Origin: Serinicoccus marinus DSM 15273
GTDB lineage: Bacteria > Actinomycetota > Actinomycetes > Actinomycetales > Dermatophilaceae
Reading direction: 5' to 3'
Length of the DNA stretch: 64,000 nt
Assembly (NCBI RefSeq): GCF_008386315.1
Contig: NZ_CP043808.1
Location: 558,001 to 622,000, forward strand
Shown piece by piece: positions 56,421 to 64,000 of the stretch. Each line of letters begins with the position of its first letter. Within the stretch, counting starts at the first letter, position 1. The notes under the pieces were generated by a model. It was not told where the DNA came from, did no database searches, and worked only from the letters and a program-made list of their open reading frames with translations. The position numbers and the translations under genes were made by a program.

Positions 56421-57980
56421 ATGGGAATTGCCGTGACCGTGATCGCAGGCACCGCAGCACGTGAGGCGTCGGGGACGTCGATGAGAACTGTCGACGCCAG
56501 CTACCCCTTCGTCATCCCGGACTCGCTCCAGGGGATGGTCGACCGACCGAGCGGCGGTCGCAAGACGCCGCACCGTGCCCGGCGCTACCTCGCGCCCTAC
56601 CTCAGCACCCTCAAGGTGCTCGACCTCGTGCTCATCACCGTGGCGGTCCTGGCCGCCTACGTGACCCGCTTCGGGCTGGACGAGTCCATGCAGCGGGTCT
56701 CCGGCATCGGCTACGGCTACATCGCCTTCACCCTGGTGCTCGTCTGGGTGCTCGCCCTCCACGTCCAGCGGGCCTACGACGGCCGCACCGTGGGCCACGG
56801 GGTGCAGGAGTACCGCCAGGTCTTCGCCGCCTCCACCTGGGTCTTCGCCGCCGTCGCCATCGTCGGCTTCGCCTTCCGGCTCGAGATCGCCCGTGGCTTC
56901 GTGATCGTGGCCTTCCCGCTGGGGACGTTGATGCTGCTCGCCGGCCGCTGGGGCGCCCGGCGCTGGCTGGTGGCCCGTCGCAAGAGCGGGCAGCTGTCCG
57001 ACCGCGTCATCCTCGTCGGTGACGCGAACCACGTCGCCGGGCTCGTCACCGCGCTGCGCCGCAGCCCGGACGCCGGCTACAACGTCCTGGGCGCCTGTGT
57101 CGACGACGCCGAGGGAACGGTGCAGGGCGTGCCGGTGCTCGGCCCGGAGTCGGACGTGCTGCTCCAGGCCCTGGACCACCACGTCGACGTCGTGGCGGTC
57201 TCCTCCTCGGCCGGCCTCGGGACCACCGGGCTGCGTCAGCTCGGGTGGGCGCTGGAGTCCACCGACATCGACCTCGTCGTCGCCCCCGGCATCATGGACG
57301 TCGCCGGTCCCCGCGTGCTCACCCGCCCGGTGCAGGGCCTGCCGCTCATCCACGTCGAGGCCCCGCGCTTCGTCGGTCCCGAGCGGGTGCTCAAGAACGT
57401 CATGGACCGGCTCATGGCCCTGGCGGTCACGCTGGTCCTGCTGCCGGTCATGCTCGCCGTGGCGCTGGCGGTCAAGCTCGAGGACCGCGGCCCGGTGCTC
57501 TTCTGTCAGGAGCGCATCGGCCAGGACGGTCGCAGCTTCTCGATGTTCAAGTTCCGCAGCATGGTCATGGACGCCGAGGCCCGGCTCGCCGAGCTGAGAG
57601 ACTCCAACGAGGGCGCCGGCCCGATGTTCAAGATGCAGCGTGACCCGCGGGTCACCCGCGTGGGCGCCTTCATCCGGCGCTACTCCCTGGACGAGCTGCC
57701 CCAGCTGCTCAACGTGCTGCGCGGCGAGATGAGCCTGGTCGGACCCCGTCCGCCGCTGCCGCGCGAGGTCGCCGAGTATGCCCGTGACACGCACCGCCGT
57801 CTGCTGGTGCGGCCCGGCATGACCGGCCTGTGGCAGATCAGCGGCCGCAGCGACCTCTCCTGGGAGGAGGCGGTGCGCCTCGACCTCTACTACGTGGAGA
57901 ACTGGAGCCCTCTCCTCGACGGCATGATCATGTGGCGCACCGCGCGGGTCGTGCTTGGCTCCGAGAGCGGCGCCTACTGA
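56421..57980 (+). CDS. polyprenyl glycosylphosphotransferase (WbaP/WcaJ-like)
   Basis: Initiates a surface polysaccharide by transferring hexose-1-phosphate from UDP-sugar to undecaprenyl phosphate. Residues 55-190 hold four membrane helices (LKVLDLVLITVAVLAAYVTR and others). A nucleotide-binding-like middle (DRVILVGDANHVAGLVTALR) follows. After a fifth helix (LMALAVTLVLLPVMLAVALA) the catalytic domain has GPVLFCQERIGQDGRSF, FKFRSMVMDAEARL, SLDELPQLLNVLRGEMSLVG and RPGMTGLWQISGRSDLSWEE. 519 residues. Upstream tyrosine phosphatase and AT-rich control DNA suggest a regulated exopolysaccharide, though no other polysaccharide genes follow here. Confidence 0.93.
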   Translation: MGIAVTVIAGTAAREASGTSMRTVDASYPFVIPDSLQGMVDRPSGGRKTPHRARRYLAPYLSTLKVLDLVLITVAVLAAYVTRFGLDESMQRVSGIGYGYIAFTLVLVWVLALHVQRAYDGRTVGHGVQEYRQVFAASTWVFAAVAIVGFAFRLEIARGFVIVAFPLGTLMLLAGRWGARRWLVARRKSGQLSDRVILVGDANHVAGLVTALRRSPDAGYNVLGACVDDAEGTVQGVPVLGPESDVLLQALDHHVDVVAVSSSAGLGTTGLRQLGWALESTDIDLVVAPGIMDVAGPRVLTRPVQGLPLIHVEAPRFVGPERVLKNVMDRLMALAVTLVLLPVMLAVALAVKLEDRGPVLFCQERIGQDGRSFSMFKFRSMVMDAEARLAELRDSNEGAGPMFKMQRDPRVTRVGAFIRRYSLDELPQLLNVLRGEMSLVGPRPPLPREVAEYARDTHRRLLVRPGMTGLWQISGRSDLSWEEAVRLDLYYVENWSPLLDGMIMWRTARVVLGSESGAY

Positions 57981-57996
57981 GCGAGCCCGCCTCGGC

Positions 57997-58002
57997 TAGG
58001 GT
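57997..58002 (+). promoter_or_regulatory. -10 box for a leaderless pheA mRNA
   Basis: TAGGGT ends 6 bases before the pheA GTG at 58009. The 28-base gap after the sugar transferase stop leaves no room for a leader and contains no ribosome site. Confidence 0.5.
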
Positions 58003-58008
58003 GCCCGG

Positions 58009-58917
58009 GTGAGATCCCGCGTCGCCTATCTCGGCCCGGCCGGCACCTTCACCGAGCAGGCCGTGCGCCAGTGGGACGTCGGTCGAGCTCACGAGGCGTG
58101 GCCGGCGCCCACCGTTCCGGCCGCGATCGCCGCGCTGCGCGAGGGCGACGCCGAGGCGGCGGTGGTCCCCTTCGAGAACTCGGTGGAGGGGTCCGTGCCC
58201 GCCACCCTCCAGGCCCTCCTCGAGGACGCCCGGGTGCGGATCTGCGAGGAGATCCTCGTCGAGGTGCAGTTCGACCTCCTGGCCCGCGGCAGCACCACCC
58301 TCGGCCAGGTCGACGTCGTGGCCACGCACCCGCACGCGGCGGCCCAGACCAGGGACTGGTTGGCGCAGCACCTGCCGCGGGCCGAGCTCGTCCAGGAGTC
58401 CTCGACCGCGCGCGCCGCGCAGGCGGTGGCCGAGGGGCGCTACGACGCCGCGATCGCCTCGCCCGAGGCAGGGGCGGCCTACGGGCTCACCCCCCTCGCC
58501 CGGCGGATCGCCGACCGGGACGGCGCCCTGACCCGGTTCGTCCTGCTGCGCCGTGACGCACCGGTGCCCCCGCCGACCGGGGCGGACCGCACCACCCTCG
58601 TCGCCCTCATCTGGCAGAACCGGCCGGGCGCGCTCCTCGAGCTGCTGGAGCAGTTCGCCGTCCGGGGGATCGACCTGACCCGGCTGGAGTCCCGCCCGAC
58701 CGGGGAAGGGCTGGGGGAGTACTGCTTCTGGATCGACGCCGACGCGCACCTGTCCGAGGCACGGATGAGCGAGGCGCTGCTGGGGCTGCGGCGCACGTGC
58801 CGGGACGTGCGCTTCCTCGGCTCCTACCCCCGCGCAGACGGCCGGCTGCCCGCGGTGCCCTTGCACGCGGACGAGCAGGCGTACCGCGAGGCGCGGGAGT
58901 GGCTCGAGAGCCTGTGA
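58009..58917 (+). CDS. pheA: prephenate dehydratase
   Basis: Makes phenylpyruvate in phenylalanine synthesis. The catalytic region has VAYLGPAGTFTEQAVRQWDV, AAVVPFENSVEGSVPATLQA, the substrate loop RAAQAVAEGRYDAAIASPEA, and DGALTRFVLLRRDAP with the TRF motif. The ACT domain (TLVALIWQNRPGALLELLEQ, LTRLESRPTGEGLGEYCFWI) should bind phenylalanine for feedback. 302 residues. Start GTG 58009 agrees with the TAGGGT box. Confidence 0.96.
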   Translation: MRSRVAYLGPAGTFTEQAVRQWDVGRAHEAWPAPTVPAAIAALREGDAEAAVVPFENSVEGSVPATLQALLEDARVRICEEILVEVQFDLLARGSTTLGQVDVVATHPHAAAQTRDWLAQHLPRAELVQESSTARAAQAVAEGRYDAAIASPEAGAAYGLTPLARRIADRDGALTRFVLLRRDAPVPPPTGADRTTLVALIWQNRPGALLELLEQFAVRGIDLTRLESRPTGEGLGEYCFWIDADAHLSEARMSEALLGLRRTCRDVRFLGSYPRADGRLPAVPLHADEQAYREAREWLESL

Positions 58918-58933
58918 CCCGGTCCGGCGCCGC

Positions 58934-59611
58934 TCAGCGGTCCAGCTGGAGCCAGCGGGTCCAGCCGCCGTTGAGGACGAGCCAGGCCATGAGGCCGTAG
59001 CCCGCCTGGCCGGGGTGCACGGTGTCGCCGGCGGCGAGGTCGGACTGCCACTGGTCGTGGCTGAGCAGGGGGGCGAAGCAGTCGACGTAGGGCACGCCGC
59101 GGCGGGCGCAGACGTCGGCGAGCGCGTCCGCGAGCACCTGCAGCTTCGCGTTGACCTCGGCGTCCAGCGTGGGCGTCGGGCCGACGACGAAGGTGGCGAT
59201 GCCCGTCGAGCTGGCCTCGTCCAGCACGTTCGCCAGGTTGAGGCGGGAGCGAGCCGTCGTCACCCCCTGGGCGACGTCCTCGGCCCCGACCCCGATGACG
59301 AGGCGACGCTCGGAGCGTCCGGCCCAGCGGGGCGGGCACTCCGCGCGCCAGCGGTTCATGACGTCCGCCGAGCTCGACCCGCGCACCCCGAGGTTGTAGC
59401 TGGTGAGCGACCCCCCCTCCGCGGTGCCGCTGAGGTCGGTGCGGCCCACGACACGGTTGACCCAGCCGAGCGCGCGCGGGTCGCCGTAGCCGGCCACGAA
59501 ACCGTCGCCGACGAAGCACAGACCGACGTCCCGCGGGCCGTCCGCGACCTGGAAGTCGGCGCTGGGGGTGTATTCCAGCTCCACCCGGCCCTCGCGCTCG
59601 GCGCTGCTCAC
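58934..59611 (-). CDS. SGNH/GDSL-type protein lacking the usual Ser nucleophile
   Basis: A 225-residue SGNH-fold protein. Block I reads CFVGDGFVAGYGDPRALGWV where GDS would be expected, so the nucleophilic Ser is Gly. Block II Gly (VRGSSSADV), block III-like GVGAEDVAQG and block V DTVHPGQAGYGLMAWL with Asp and His are present. It may be inactive as an esterase, bind a ligand, or use another residue. The ATG overlaps the GNAT stop (ATGA), so it is the last gene of a kgd-GNAT-SGNH unit. Confidence 0.8.
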   Translation of the reverse strand: MSSAEREGRVELEYTPSADFQVADGPRDVGLCFVGDGFVAGYGDPRALGWVNRVVGRTDLSGTAEGGSLTSYNLGVRGSSSADVMNRWRAECPPRWAGRSERRLVIGVGAEDVAQGVTTARSRLNLANVLDEASSTGIATFVVGPTPTLDAEVNAKLQVLADALADVCARRGVPYVDCFAPLLSHDQWQSDLAAGDTVHPGQAGYGLMAWLVLNGGWTRWLQLDR

Positions 59612-60660
59612 TGCTCACCTTCCTCGTCGTGGGTCAGGGCACGGTGCCACGACTGGGTGACGTACTTCGTCTCCCAGCCCAGTGAGCGGTAGAGCCCGTC
59701 GGCACCCGTGGGGGAGTCGGCGTCGACCTCCAGCCCGACCGAGGCACGACCACGGGCGGCCGCGTCGGCGATCACCGTGCGCAGCAGACCCTTGGCCACG
59801 CCACGGCCTCGCGCGCGGCGGTGGACGCCGATGTAGTCGATGTAGGAGCTGTCCGGGCTCGCCGTGCCCCGCGCGTCGATGCTGCCGCGGCTGATCGAGG
59901 CCACCACCGCACCGGCTGGTTCACCGTCGACGGTGGCCAGCCACCAGTGGTCCCACCGGTGGCCCGGGTCCTCGCGCAGCCGGGCGACGAACTCCTCGAA
60001 GGTCTCGCGGTAGGAGTTGAAGTGGTCGGCGAAGGACTGCTCCAGGACGAGGTGCACCGCGCGCAGATCCTCCTCGTCCGGCATACCCACCCCGTCGTCC
60101 TGGCGCACGCGATGGATCCGGACCCCCTCGCGCAGCTCCGGTGACCCGGCGTCCTCGTCCGGGTCCACGGGGCGGGTCATCTGCCACCAGTCCCGGACGT
60201 GGTCGTAGCCCGCTGCACGCAGCCAGCGCTGCTGCCGCTCGTCGTCCGCGAAGGCCCCGGAGTCCAGCTGGGTGCGGTCCATGCCGCGCTCCGCGAGCAG
60301 CTCCCGGCCGAGCTCCTCGACCCGGGCGAAGGCCCAATAGGCGAGCGGGTCGGCCTCCTCGTCCGGCAGGTCAGGGTCGAGGGTGACCCCGACGAGCACA
60401 CGACCGGCGGCGCGGTCGTGCAGGCTCAGCCACGCGCACGCATCTCCTTGGGCATCCCGGACCATCTCGTGCCGGTGCGTGCTCGCCCCGCGTCCGCTGA
60501 CCTCGGCCCGGACGGTGTCGCTCTGCGCGCCCGGCCAGCCGCGGGCCTCGCGCTCGTGCCGCCGGAGCAGCCGCACCAGGTCGTCGAGATCCTCCTCGCC
60601 CGGGGTCGACGCCGTCAGGCCGTCCGGGAGAGCGACGGGGCCGGTGGCGGTCCCGCTCAT
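59608..60660 (-). CDS. double-domain GNAT N-acetyltransferase
   Basis: A 350-residue protein with two GNAT-like halves. The N-terminal half is degenerate ([40 protein letters not shown]). The C-terminal half has the acetyl-CoA motif [20 protein letters not shown], then [20 protein letters not shown] and [15 protein letters not shown]. Two-domain GNATs include mycothiol synthase (MshD), but the acceptor here cannot be identified. Start overlaps the kgd stop (ATGA). Confidence 0.82.
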   Translation of the reverse strand: MSGTATGPVALPDGLTASTPGEEDLDDLVRLLRRHEREARGWPGAQSDTVRAEVSGRGASTHRHEMVRDAQGDACAWLSLHDRAAGRVLVGVTLDPDLPDEEADPLAYWAFARVEELGRELLAERGMDRTQLDSGAFADDERQQRWLRAAGYDHVRDWWQMTRPVDPDEDAGSPELREGVRIHRVRQDDGVGMPDEEDLRAVHLVLEQSFADHFNSYRETFEEFVARLREDPGHRWDHWWLATVDGEPAGAVVASISRGSIDARGTASPDSSYIDYIGVHRRARGRGVAKGLLRTVIADAAARGRASVGLEVDADSPTGADGLYRSLGWETKYVTQSWHRALTHDEEGEQ

Positions 60661-63600
60661 GCGCGACCGGAGAAGGCCTCGTCGTGCAGGGCTGCCTGCT
60701 CGACGGCGTGCACCTTGGCCGACCCGGTGGCCGGGGAGGCCGAGGCCGGGCGGCTGACGACGCGCAGCGGGCGGTCCTCGCCGTGCTGCTGCAGCGCCTC
60801 GGTCAGGTTGAGCGCCATGAACGGCCAGGCGCCCTGGTTCTTCGGCTCGTTCTGCACCCACACCAGCTCGGCCTCGGGGTACTGCGAGGTGAGATCGGCG
60901 AGCTGCTTGCCGGGCACCGGGTAGAGCTGCTCCACCCGCAGGATCGCGGTCCGCTCGTCCTCGCGCTTGGTGCGCTCGTCCTCGAGGTCGTAGACGAGCT
61001 TGCTCGAGGCGAGCAGCACCCGCTCGACCTTGCTCTTGTCCAGCTCCACGCGGTCGGGCAGCACCGGCTCGAAGGTGCCCTCGGTGAAGTCCTGCACCGA
61101 GCTGGCGGCGGCCTTGAGCCGCAGCATCGCCTTCGGGGTGAAGACGATGAGCGGGCGCCGCGGCCGTGCCATCGAGTGGGCGCGCAGCAGGTGGAAGTAG
61201 GACGCCGGGGTGGAGGGGTAGGCCACCTTCATGTTGTCCTCGGCGCACTGCTGCAGGAAGCGCTCGATCCGGGCCGAGGAGTGGTCCGGCCCCTGACCCT
61301 CGTAGCCGTGCGGCAGCAGCAGGACCACCGAGCTGCGCTGGTCCCACTTCTGCTCCGAGGTGCTGATGAACTCGTCGACGACGACCTGTGCGCCGTTGAC
61401 GAAGTCGCCGAACTGCGCCTCCCACAGCACCAGGGCGTCGGTCTTCTCCACCGAGTAGCCGTACTCGAAGCCCATGGCCGCGAACTCCGAGAGCAGCGAG
61501 TCGTAGACCTCGAAGGTGGCCTGGTCCTCCGCGAGGGAGTGCAGCGGTGTCCAGGTCGAGGCGGTGTCGTTGGCGGTGAGGACGGCGTGCCGCTGCACGA
61601 AGGTGCCGCGGCGGCTGTCCTGCCCGGCGAGCCGGACCGGCGTCCCGTCCAGGACCAGGGAGCCGAAGGCCAGCAGCTCGGCCATGCCCCAGTCGATCCC
61701 ACCCTCGCGGGTCATCTCCTGGCGCGAGGTCAGCAGCTTGGCCAGCTTGGGGTGGACCGTGAAGCCCTCCGGTGGGCTGCCGAAGGCGTCGCCGATGGCC
61801 TCGACCGTGCTCTTCTCGATCGCGGTCGGGCGCTGCGGTGCCGCCTGGTCGCCCTCGTCCTGCGCGTGCGGGCGCTCCAGGCCCCCGCCGCCCTCGTCCT
61901 CCTTGAGCGCCTTCTTGGTCTCGGTGAAGACGTTCTCGAGCTGCTTCTGGTAGTCGCGCAGCGCCGCCTCGGCCTCGTCGACCGTGATGTCGCCACGACC
62001 GATGAGCGACTCGGTGTAGAGCTTGCGGACCGAGCGCTTGGCCTCGATGAGGTCGTACATCAACGGCTGGGTCATCGAGGGGTCGTCGCCCTCGTTGTGG
62101 CCCCGGCGGCGGTAGCAGACGAGGTCGATCACGACGTCGATGCCGAACTCCTGGCGGAACTCGTAGGCCAGCTCCGCGACCCGCACCACGGCCTCGGGGT
62201 CGTCCCCGTTGACGTGGAAGATCGGGGCCTGCACGGTCCGCGCGAGGTCGGTGCAGTAGACCGAGGAGCGGGAGTGCTGCGGCGCCGTGGTGAACCCGAC
62301 CTGGTTGTTGATGACCACGTGCAGGGTCCCACCGGTCCGGTATGCCGGGAGCTGGGACATCTGCATCGTCTCCAGCACCACGCCCTGGCCGGCGAAGGCG
62401 GCGTCCCCGTGCATGAGCACCGGCATCACCGTGCTGGGGTCCGCGCCGGTCCCCCGGCTGAGGCGGTCCTGCTTGGCCCGGGTGATGCCCTCCAGGACGG
62501 GGTTGACCGCCTCCAGGTGGGAGGGGTTGGCCGCGAGGTAGACCCGGGTGGTCTTGCCGTCCTCGGTGGTGAACTCGCCCTCGGTGCCGAGGTGGTACTT
62601 CACGTCACCGGAGCCCTGCACCGAGCCGGGGGACTGCTTGCCCTCGAACTCGCGGAAGATCTGGCCGTAGGACTTGCCGGCGAGGTTGGCGAGCACATTG
62701 AGGCGGCCGCGGTGGGGCATACCGATCGTCACCTCGGTCAGCCCGTCGTCCGCGGCGCGGTTGAGCACCTTGTCGAGCAGCGCGATCACCGACTCGCCAC
62801 CCTCGAGGCTGAACCGCTTCTGACCGACGAACTTGGTCTGCAGGAAGGTCTCGAAGGCCTCCGCCGCGTTGAGTCGGCGCAGGATCCGCAGCTGCTCGGC
62901 CGGAGCCGGCTTCTCGAAGGGCACCTCGAGCTTCTTCTGGAACCACCGGCGCTGGTCGGGGTCCTGGATGTGCATGTACTCCACGCCGACGGTGCGGCAG
63001 TAGGTGTCGCGCAGGATGCCCAGGATGCGCCGCAGGCTGAGCCGCGGCTTGCCGCCGAAGCCGCCGGTCGGCACCTCGCGGTCCAGGTCCCAGAGCGTGA
63101 GCCCGTGGTTCTCGATCGCCAGGTCCGGGTGGCGGCGCTGGCGGTACTCCAGCGGGTCGGTGTCGGCCATGAGGTGGCCGCGGACCCGGTAGGCGTGGAT
63201 GAGCTCCTGGATGCGGCTCGGCTTGGAGATGTCGTCGTCGTGCGTGGCCGCGATGTCGGGGTTCCAGCGGATCGGCTCGTAGGGGATCCGCAACGAGGTG
63301 AAGATGTCGTCGTAGAAGCCGTCCTGCCCCAGCAGGAGCTGGTGCATGATCTTGAGGAACTCACCGGACTGCGCACCCTGGATGATGCGGTGGTCGTAGG
63401 TCGAGGTCAGGGTGAGGATCTTGCTCACGGCGTTGGCGACGATCCGCTCGCTCGCCGCGCCCTGCCACTCCGCGGGGTAGTCCAGCGACCCGACGCCGAT
63501 GATGGCGCCCTGCCCCTTCATGAGCCGGGGCACGGAGTGCAGCGTGCCGATGCCGCCGGGGTTGGTGAGGCTGATCGTCGTGCCCTGGAAGTCCTCGATG

Positions 63601-64000
63601 GTGAGCTTGCCGTCGCGCGCCTTGCGCACGACGTTCTCGTAGGCGCTCCAGAAGTCGTAGAAGCTCATCGCCTCCGCGCTCTTGATGCTCGGCACGAGCA
63701 GCTGGCGGGTGCCGTCGGACTTGGGCACGTCGATGGCCAGGCCGAGGTTGACGTGCGCGGGCTCGACGAGGGTCGGCTTGCCGTTCTCCACGGAGAAGCC
63801 GTTGTTCATCGCCGGCATCGACTTCAGCGCCCGGACCATGGCGTAGCCGATGAGGTGGGTGAAGCTGACCTTGCCGCCGCGGCTGCGCGCGAGGTGGTTG
63901 TTGATGACCGTGCGGTTGTCGATGAGCAGCTTGGCGGGCAGGTTGCGCGCGCTCGTGGCGGTCGGACCTCCAGCGAGCTGTCCATGTTGGACACCACCCG
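60657..64000 (-). CDS. kgd: multifunctional 2-oxoglutarate enzyme (Kgd/SucA type), 5' end outside window, one frameshift
   Basis: Actinobacterial fusion of an E2-like succinyltransferase domain with the ThDP-dependent E1 of 2-oxoglutarate dehydrogenase. Within the window the E2 part is seen ([36 protein letters not shown] with the catalytic His). The E1 follows: [20 protein letters not shown], the ThDP site [26 protein letters not shown], and [17 protein letters not shown]. The transketolase-like end has [20 protein letters not shown]. The frame breaks near 63968 (one C missing); restored, it reads [20 protein letters not shown]. The N-terminal lipoyl/linker portion lies beyond base 64000. 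The gene leads a GNAT-SGNH unit. Confidence 0.95.
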   Translation of the reverse strand, partial: GGVQHGQLAGGPTATSARNLPAKLLIDNRTVINNHLARSRGGKVSFTHLIGYAMVRALKSMPAMNNGFSVENGKPTLVEPAHVNLGLAIDVPKSDGTRQLLVPSIKSAEAMSFYDFWSAYENVVRKARDGKLTIEDFQGTTISLTNPGGIGTLHSVPRLMKGQGAIIGVGSLDYPAEWQGAASERIVANAVSKILTLTSTYDHRIIQGAQSGEFLKIMHQLLLGQDGFYDDIFTSLRIPYEPIRWNPDIAATHDDDISKPSRIQELIHAYRVRGHLMADTDPLEYRQRRHPDLAIENHGLTLWDLDREVPTGGFGGKPRLSLRRILGILRDTYCRTVGVEYMHIQDPDQRRWFQKKLEVPFEKPAPAEQLRILRRLNAAEAFETFLQTKFVGQKRFSLEGGESVIALLDKVLNRAADDGLTEVTIGMPHRGRLNVLANLAGKSYGQIFREFEGKQSPGSVQGSGDVKYHLGTEGEFTTEDGKTTRVYLAANPSHLEAVNPVLEGITRAKQDRLSRGTGADPSTVMPVLMHGDAAFAGQGVVLETMQMSQLPAYRTGGTLHVVINNQVGFTTAPQHSRSSVYCTDLARTVQAPIFHVNGDDPEAVVRVAELAYEFRQEFGIDVVIDLVCYRRRGHNEGDDPSMTQPLMYDLIEAKRSVRKLYTESLIGRGDITVDEAEAALRDYQKQLENVFTETKKALKEDEGGGGLERPHAQDEGDQAAPQRPTAIEKSTVEAIGDAFGSPPEGFTVHPKLAKLLTSRQEMTREGGIDWGMAELLAFGSLVLDGTPVRLAGQDSRRGTFVQRHAVLTANDTASTWTPLHSLAEDQATFEVYDSLLSEFAAMGFEYGYSVEKTDALVLWEAQFGDFVNGAQVVVDEFISTSEQKWDQRSSVVLLLPHGYEGQGPDHSSARIERFLQQCAEDNMKVAYPSTPASYFHLLRAHSMARPRRPLIVFTPKAMLRLKAAASSVQDFTEGTFEPVLPDRVELDKSKVERVLLASSKLVYDLEDERTKREDERTAILRVEQLYPVPGKQLADLTSQYPEAELVWVQNEPKNQGAWPFMALNLTEALQQHGEDRPLRVVSRPASASPATGSAKVHAVEQAALHDEAFSGRA

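Overview
The window is a very GC-rich actinobacterial chromosome segment. Mycothiol chemistry (mca), a Kgd-type 2-oxoglutarate enzyme, a DivIC/DUF501/Ppx group beside eno, DUF4307 and DUF1206 proteins and an oleA-oleBC-oleD cluster all point to Actinomycetota. The fused OleBC resembles Micrococcales, perhaps a relative of Intrasporangiaceae or Ornithinimicrobiaceae; that family-level placement is inference. I see no phage, plasmid, CRISPR or transposase gene. Coding density is very high, and no gene-free stretch exceeds 300 bases.

Layout. 1-3230: 3' part of eno, then a FtsB/DivIC-like protein, DUF501 and Ppx/GppA. 3290-8480: a small Cys-rich protein, a family 5 uracil-DNA glycosylase, a short-armed tRNA with anticodon UAA, a secreted M14 carboxypeptidase, a Bax-inhibitor-1 protein. 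8490-15760 (minus): DUF808 protein, thiolase, and the long-chain olefin genes oleD, oleBC and oleA. 15900-17310: lipoprotein and a small unknown. 17330-30320: a cell-surface glycopolymer locus with a TagF-like polymerase, a TagD-oxidoreductase fusion, two TagE-like paralogues around an acyltransferase, a pyruvyltransferase-like fusion, a GT2 and a CDP-alcohol phosphotransferase. 30410-39280: msrA, greA with a leader attenuator, DUF4307, mca, hemolysin III, a cis-prenyltransferase, PIN-PhoH, a secreted transglycosylase, DUF1206. 39290-45070: coaA, glmS, acpS, nnr, a Fur-family regulator, a VOC protein. 45080-47230: an MFS transporter divergent from a damaged GlxA-type regulator. 47200-53640: leucine biosynthesis (leuA with leader peptide, leuDC, leuB) with terC and its probable Mn-type riboswitch in between. 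53640-58920: alr-tsaE-PTP, an S24/S26 peptidase-like protein, a WbaP-like sugar transferase, pheA. 58930-64000 (minus): SGNH protein, GNAT, kgd (5' end off the window).

Regulation readable from sequence: a promoter plus terminator in the greA leader, a Leu-rich leader peptide and hairpin before leuA, a yybP-ykoY-like element before terC, an inverted/direct repeat operator before the hemolysin III gene, GTCACA and GTTAC/GTAAC repeats before the transglycosylase, and a recurring TAGGNT box 6-7 nt before start codons suggesting leaderless mRNAs.

Caution: about 18 single-base frameshifts interrupt otherwise intact, often essential genes (eno, glmS, kgd, phoH and others). Most look like loss of one base from a short G or C run, so I treat them as probable sequence errors and give the full gene span. 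The GlxA-type gene differs: it also lacks a block of about 75 residues.
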